A stretch of DNA of 64,000 nucleotides from Elizabethkingia occulta (GTDB lineage: Bacteria > Bacteroidota > Bacteroidia > Flavobacteriales > Weeksellaceae). How positions within the stretch are numbered: the stretch's first letter is position 1; each line of letters opens with the position of its first letter. Made by a program: the position numbers and the translations under genes. Below, piece by piece: positions 62,504-64,000 of the stretch. Where the stretch lies: NCBI RefSeq assembly GCF_002023715.1, contig NZ_MAHX01000021.1, forward strand, positions 248,001 to 312,000, given 5' to 3'. The notes below the pieces were generated by a model that did no database searches, was not told the DNA's origin, and saw only the letters and a list, made by a program, of their open reading frames with translations.

Positions 62504-63013
62504 ATGCCTATCCCTACAAATAAAGAAGAACTATTAAAAGCTATAGAAAAAAACTACAGCAAATTAAAAAGTGAGCTGGAGACTATCTCTGTTGAGGAAG
62601 TAACAGTAAAAGAGTTAGATGGCCACGCAAAAGGCGCATATATGAGCATTAATAATCTGTTGGCATATCTTATAGGATGGGGCGAATTGGTGCTAAAATG
62701 GAATAAATATAAAACAGAAAATAAGCCTGTAGATTTTCCTGAGACAGGTTATAAGTGGAATGAGTTAGGTAAGCTAGCACAGAAGTTCTATGAAGATTAT
62801 TATGACGATGACTTCAATACGTTGATCCAAAAACTTGACAATACAGTTAAGAAAATTACGGAGCTTATTGAAAGTAAAACAAATGATGAGCTTTATGGTG
62901 CAGGTTGGTATGAGAAGTGGACATTAGGAAGGATGATTCAATTTAATACGGCATCACCTTATACCAATGCCAGAGGAAGAATCAGGAAATGGAAGAAAGA
63001 AAAGAGCTTATGA
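62504..63013 (+). CDS. ClbS/DfsB family four-helix-bundle protein
   Basis: 169 residues. ClbS/DfsB (DUF1706) layout: PTNKEELLKAIEKNYSKLKS at the start, MSINNLLAYLIGWGELVLKW as the second helix with the conserved Trp, and WYEKWTLGRMIQFNTASPYT with R-x-R after it. ClbS protects colibactin producers by hydrolysing its warhead; most family members have no known role. Cytosolic. Its stop overlaps the start of the GNAT gene (ATGA), so they form an operon. Confidence 0.88.
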   Translation: MPIPTNKEELLKAIEKNYSKLKSELETISVEEVTVKELDGHAKGAYMSINNLLAYLIGWGELVLKWNKYKTENKPVDFPETGYKWNELGKLAQKFYEDYYDDDFNTLIQKLDNTVKKITELIESKTNDELYGAGWYEKWTLGRMIQFNTASPYTNARGRIRKWKKEKSL

Positions 63014-63519
63014 AACCAATAACAGAAACTGAAAGACTTTTGCTTAGAGAACTTGCTCCTGATGATGCAAAAGATTTCTACAATTTGAATTTAAATCCGA
63101 GTGTTATAAAATATACAGGAGATAAAGCTTTTCAGAATATCGATGAAGCCAAAGAATTTTTGGAAAATTATCAGGATTATAGACTCAACGGATATGGGCG
63201 TTGGGCAGTAATAAGTAAAGATAATAATGAATTTTTGGGGTGGTGTGGATTAAAATATAGCAGTAGCACCAACGAAACAGATATTGGATTCCGCTTTTTT
63301 GAACATTACTGGAACAAAGGTTTTGCGACTGAAAGTGCCCGTGCATGTATTGATTATGGCTTCGAAAAACTAAACCTTAACAGGATAGTTGGGAGAGCAA
63401 TGCTGGAGAATAAAGCTTCGGTAAATGTACTAGAGAAAATAGGCTTGCAGTATTTAGAAGAATTTGATTTTGATGGTCATAGAGGTGTAATCTATACAAT
63501 AGAAAGTAGGACTCCTTAG
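63010..63519 (+). CDS. RimJ/RimL-type GNAT N-acetyltransferase
   Basis: 169 residues from the ATG at 63010, which overlaps the previous stop as ATGA; an in-frame ATG 21 nt earlier is less likely. It begins ITETERLLLRELAPDDAKDF, with NEFLGWCGLKYSS, the acetyl-CoA loop in HYWNKGFATESARACIDYGF and NRIVGRAMLENKASVNVLEK. This is the RimJ/L (ribosomal-protein or small-molecule acetylating) group. The substrate is unknown. Confidence 0.9.
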   Translation: MKPITETERLLLRELAPDDAKDFYNLNLNPSVIKYTGDKAFQNIDEAKEFLENYQDYRLNGYGRWAVISKDNNEFLGWCGLKYSSSTNETDIGFRFFEHYWNKGFATESARACIDYGFEKLNLNRIVGRAMLENKASVNVLEKIGLQYLEEFDFDGHRGVIYTIESRTP

Positions 63520-63613
63520 TACTGAAATTATTGATACAGGATTATTTTATCATTTTGTTATTTAGGGAACTTAGCAAACAGCACAAAGAGTTAATTCATA
63601 ATTGAAAATGTCA

Positions 63614-63653
63614 TAAGAAAAGCCTTGTCAGAGTTTCAAACTTTGACAAGGCT
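63614..63653 (-). terminator. Terminator of the DUF1304 gene
   Basis: AGCCTTGTCA pairs with TGACAAGGCT, and the inner GAGTT/AACTT extends the stem. On the minus strand TTTTCTTA follows. It may also stop the convergent GNAT mRNA. Confidence 0.85.
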
Positions 63654-63674
63654 AAATATAGTATAATGAACAAT

Positions 63675-64000
63675 TTATCTCGAAAGCAGTACAAATACAA
63701 GAGCCAGTAATGCCGGAACAGCCTGTACAAAAAAGATCTTTTTACTGGCTGTAACTGCACCGAAGATTCCGGCAACAGCTACACAACCCAGAAAGAATAA
63801 ACGTACGTTATTACTCCATTCCGGATTTTCTATAAAAAATGACCAGATTAGGCCAGCTGCAAGAAAGCCATTGTACAAGCCCTGATTAGCAGCTAAACCT
63901 TTGGTAGATTTGAACAAATCATGAGGTAAAGCACGCCCAAAAGCTTTTTTACCAGCTGTTTCCCATGCAAACATTTCCATCCACAAAATATACAAATGTT
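63675..64000 (-). CDS. DUF1304 family membrane protein, 5' end cut by window
   Basis: The visible part of about 108 residues begins in the family motif HLYILWMEMFAWET, whose His codon is at 63998-63996, so the true N-terminus lies beyond the right edge. It has three further hydrophobic segments (GLYNGFLAAGLIWSFFI, LFFLGCVAVAGIFGAVTA, FFVQAVPALLALVFVLLSR) and the conserved NQGLYNG. DUF1304 proteins are small four-helix inner-membrane proteins without established function. A terminator follows its stop. Confidence 0.9.
   Translation of the reverse strand, partial: HLYILWMEMFAWETAGKKAFGRALPHDLFKSTKGLAANQGLYNGFLAAGLIWSFFIENPEWSNNVRLFFLGCVAVAGIFGAVTASKKIFFVQAVPALLALVFVLLSR

Overview
The window looks like a chromosomal segment of a low-GC Bacteroidota of the family Weeksellaceae. 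Elizabethkingia is the best guess, with Chryseobacterium as the alternative. The basis is: TonB-dependent receptors with carboxypeptidase-regulatory N-termini, Bacteroidota lipoprotein signals, fimbrillin-like lipoproteins, a CzcA pump fused to its outer-membrane channel, flavobacterial -7 boxes (TAnnTTTG) before many genes, and a flavastacin-like astacin. The genus is inference. I saw no rRNA, tRNA, CRISPR array, prophage or insertion sequence.

Layout. 1-6.1 kb (minus): metal-efflux operon of a Cys-rich small protein, a fused RND pump/outer-membrane channel, and an adaptor cut by the window edge. 6.1-9.1 kb: serine hydrolase, VOC protein and M19 dipeptidase. 9.1-15.8 kb: membrane AraC-type regulator beside a large TonB receptor, a secreted tyrosine-phosphatase-like enzyme and an esterase. 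16-22.9 kb: surface-protein locus with two related short peptides, a TPR/transmembrane/AraC regulator, a fimbrillin-like lipoprotein, and an exact 36-bp repeat next to two minus-strand terminators. 23-31.8 kb: exported agmatine/peptidylarginine deiminase-like enzyme, a small-membrane-protein/GNAT operon with a 48-aa microprotein, an astacin lipoprotein, an AraC/SDR pair, and a CobW-type zinc GTPase behind Zur-like operators. 32.2-34.4 kb: katG.

34.7-51.3 kb holds two parallel ferric-siderophore uptake loci, each with a divergent AraC regulator, TonB receptor and PepSY membrane protein. The second also has a siderophore-interacting reductase and a MATE exporter. Between them lies an AT-rich block of barrel protein, S41 protease lipoprotein and fimbrillin/FISUMP lipoprotein. 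51.5-64 kb: small metabolic and stress genes, including a frameshifted LOG gene, GNAT/MarR pair, DUF4256, YggS, hydrolases, two Crp/Fnr regulators, a beta-rich acidic protein, HAD phosphatase, a gene remnant, an immunity-like protein, ClbS/DfsB, GNAT and a DUF1304 protein cut by the right edge.

The best candidates for something undescribed are at 17.2-21.9 kb. Two short peptides share Y-x2-P-x-L-x4-I-x-M-x2-G-I-x-[AS]-G. One lies directly upstream of a fimbrillin-like lipoprotein, and both flank a predicted envelope-spanning TPR-AraC regulator. A 36-bp sequence is duplicated exactly on both sides of the peptide-fimbrillin unit, each copy just before a terminator hairpin of unrelated sequence. 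Other regulatory architecture includes competing hairpins, 21-bp-spaced repeats at a divergent promoter, and a MarR-type palindrome on a -7 box.
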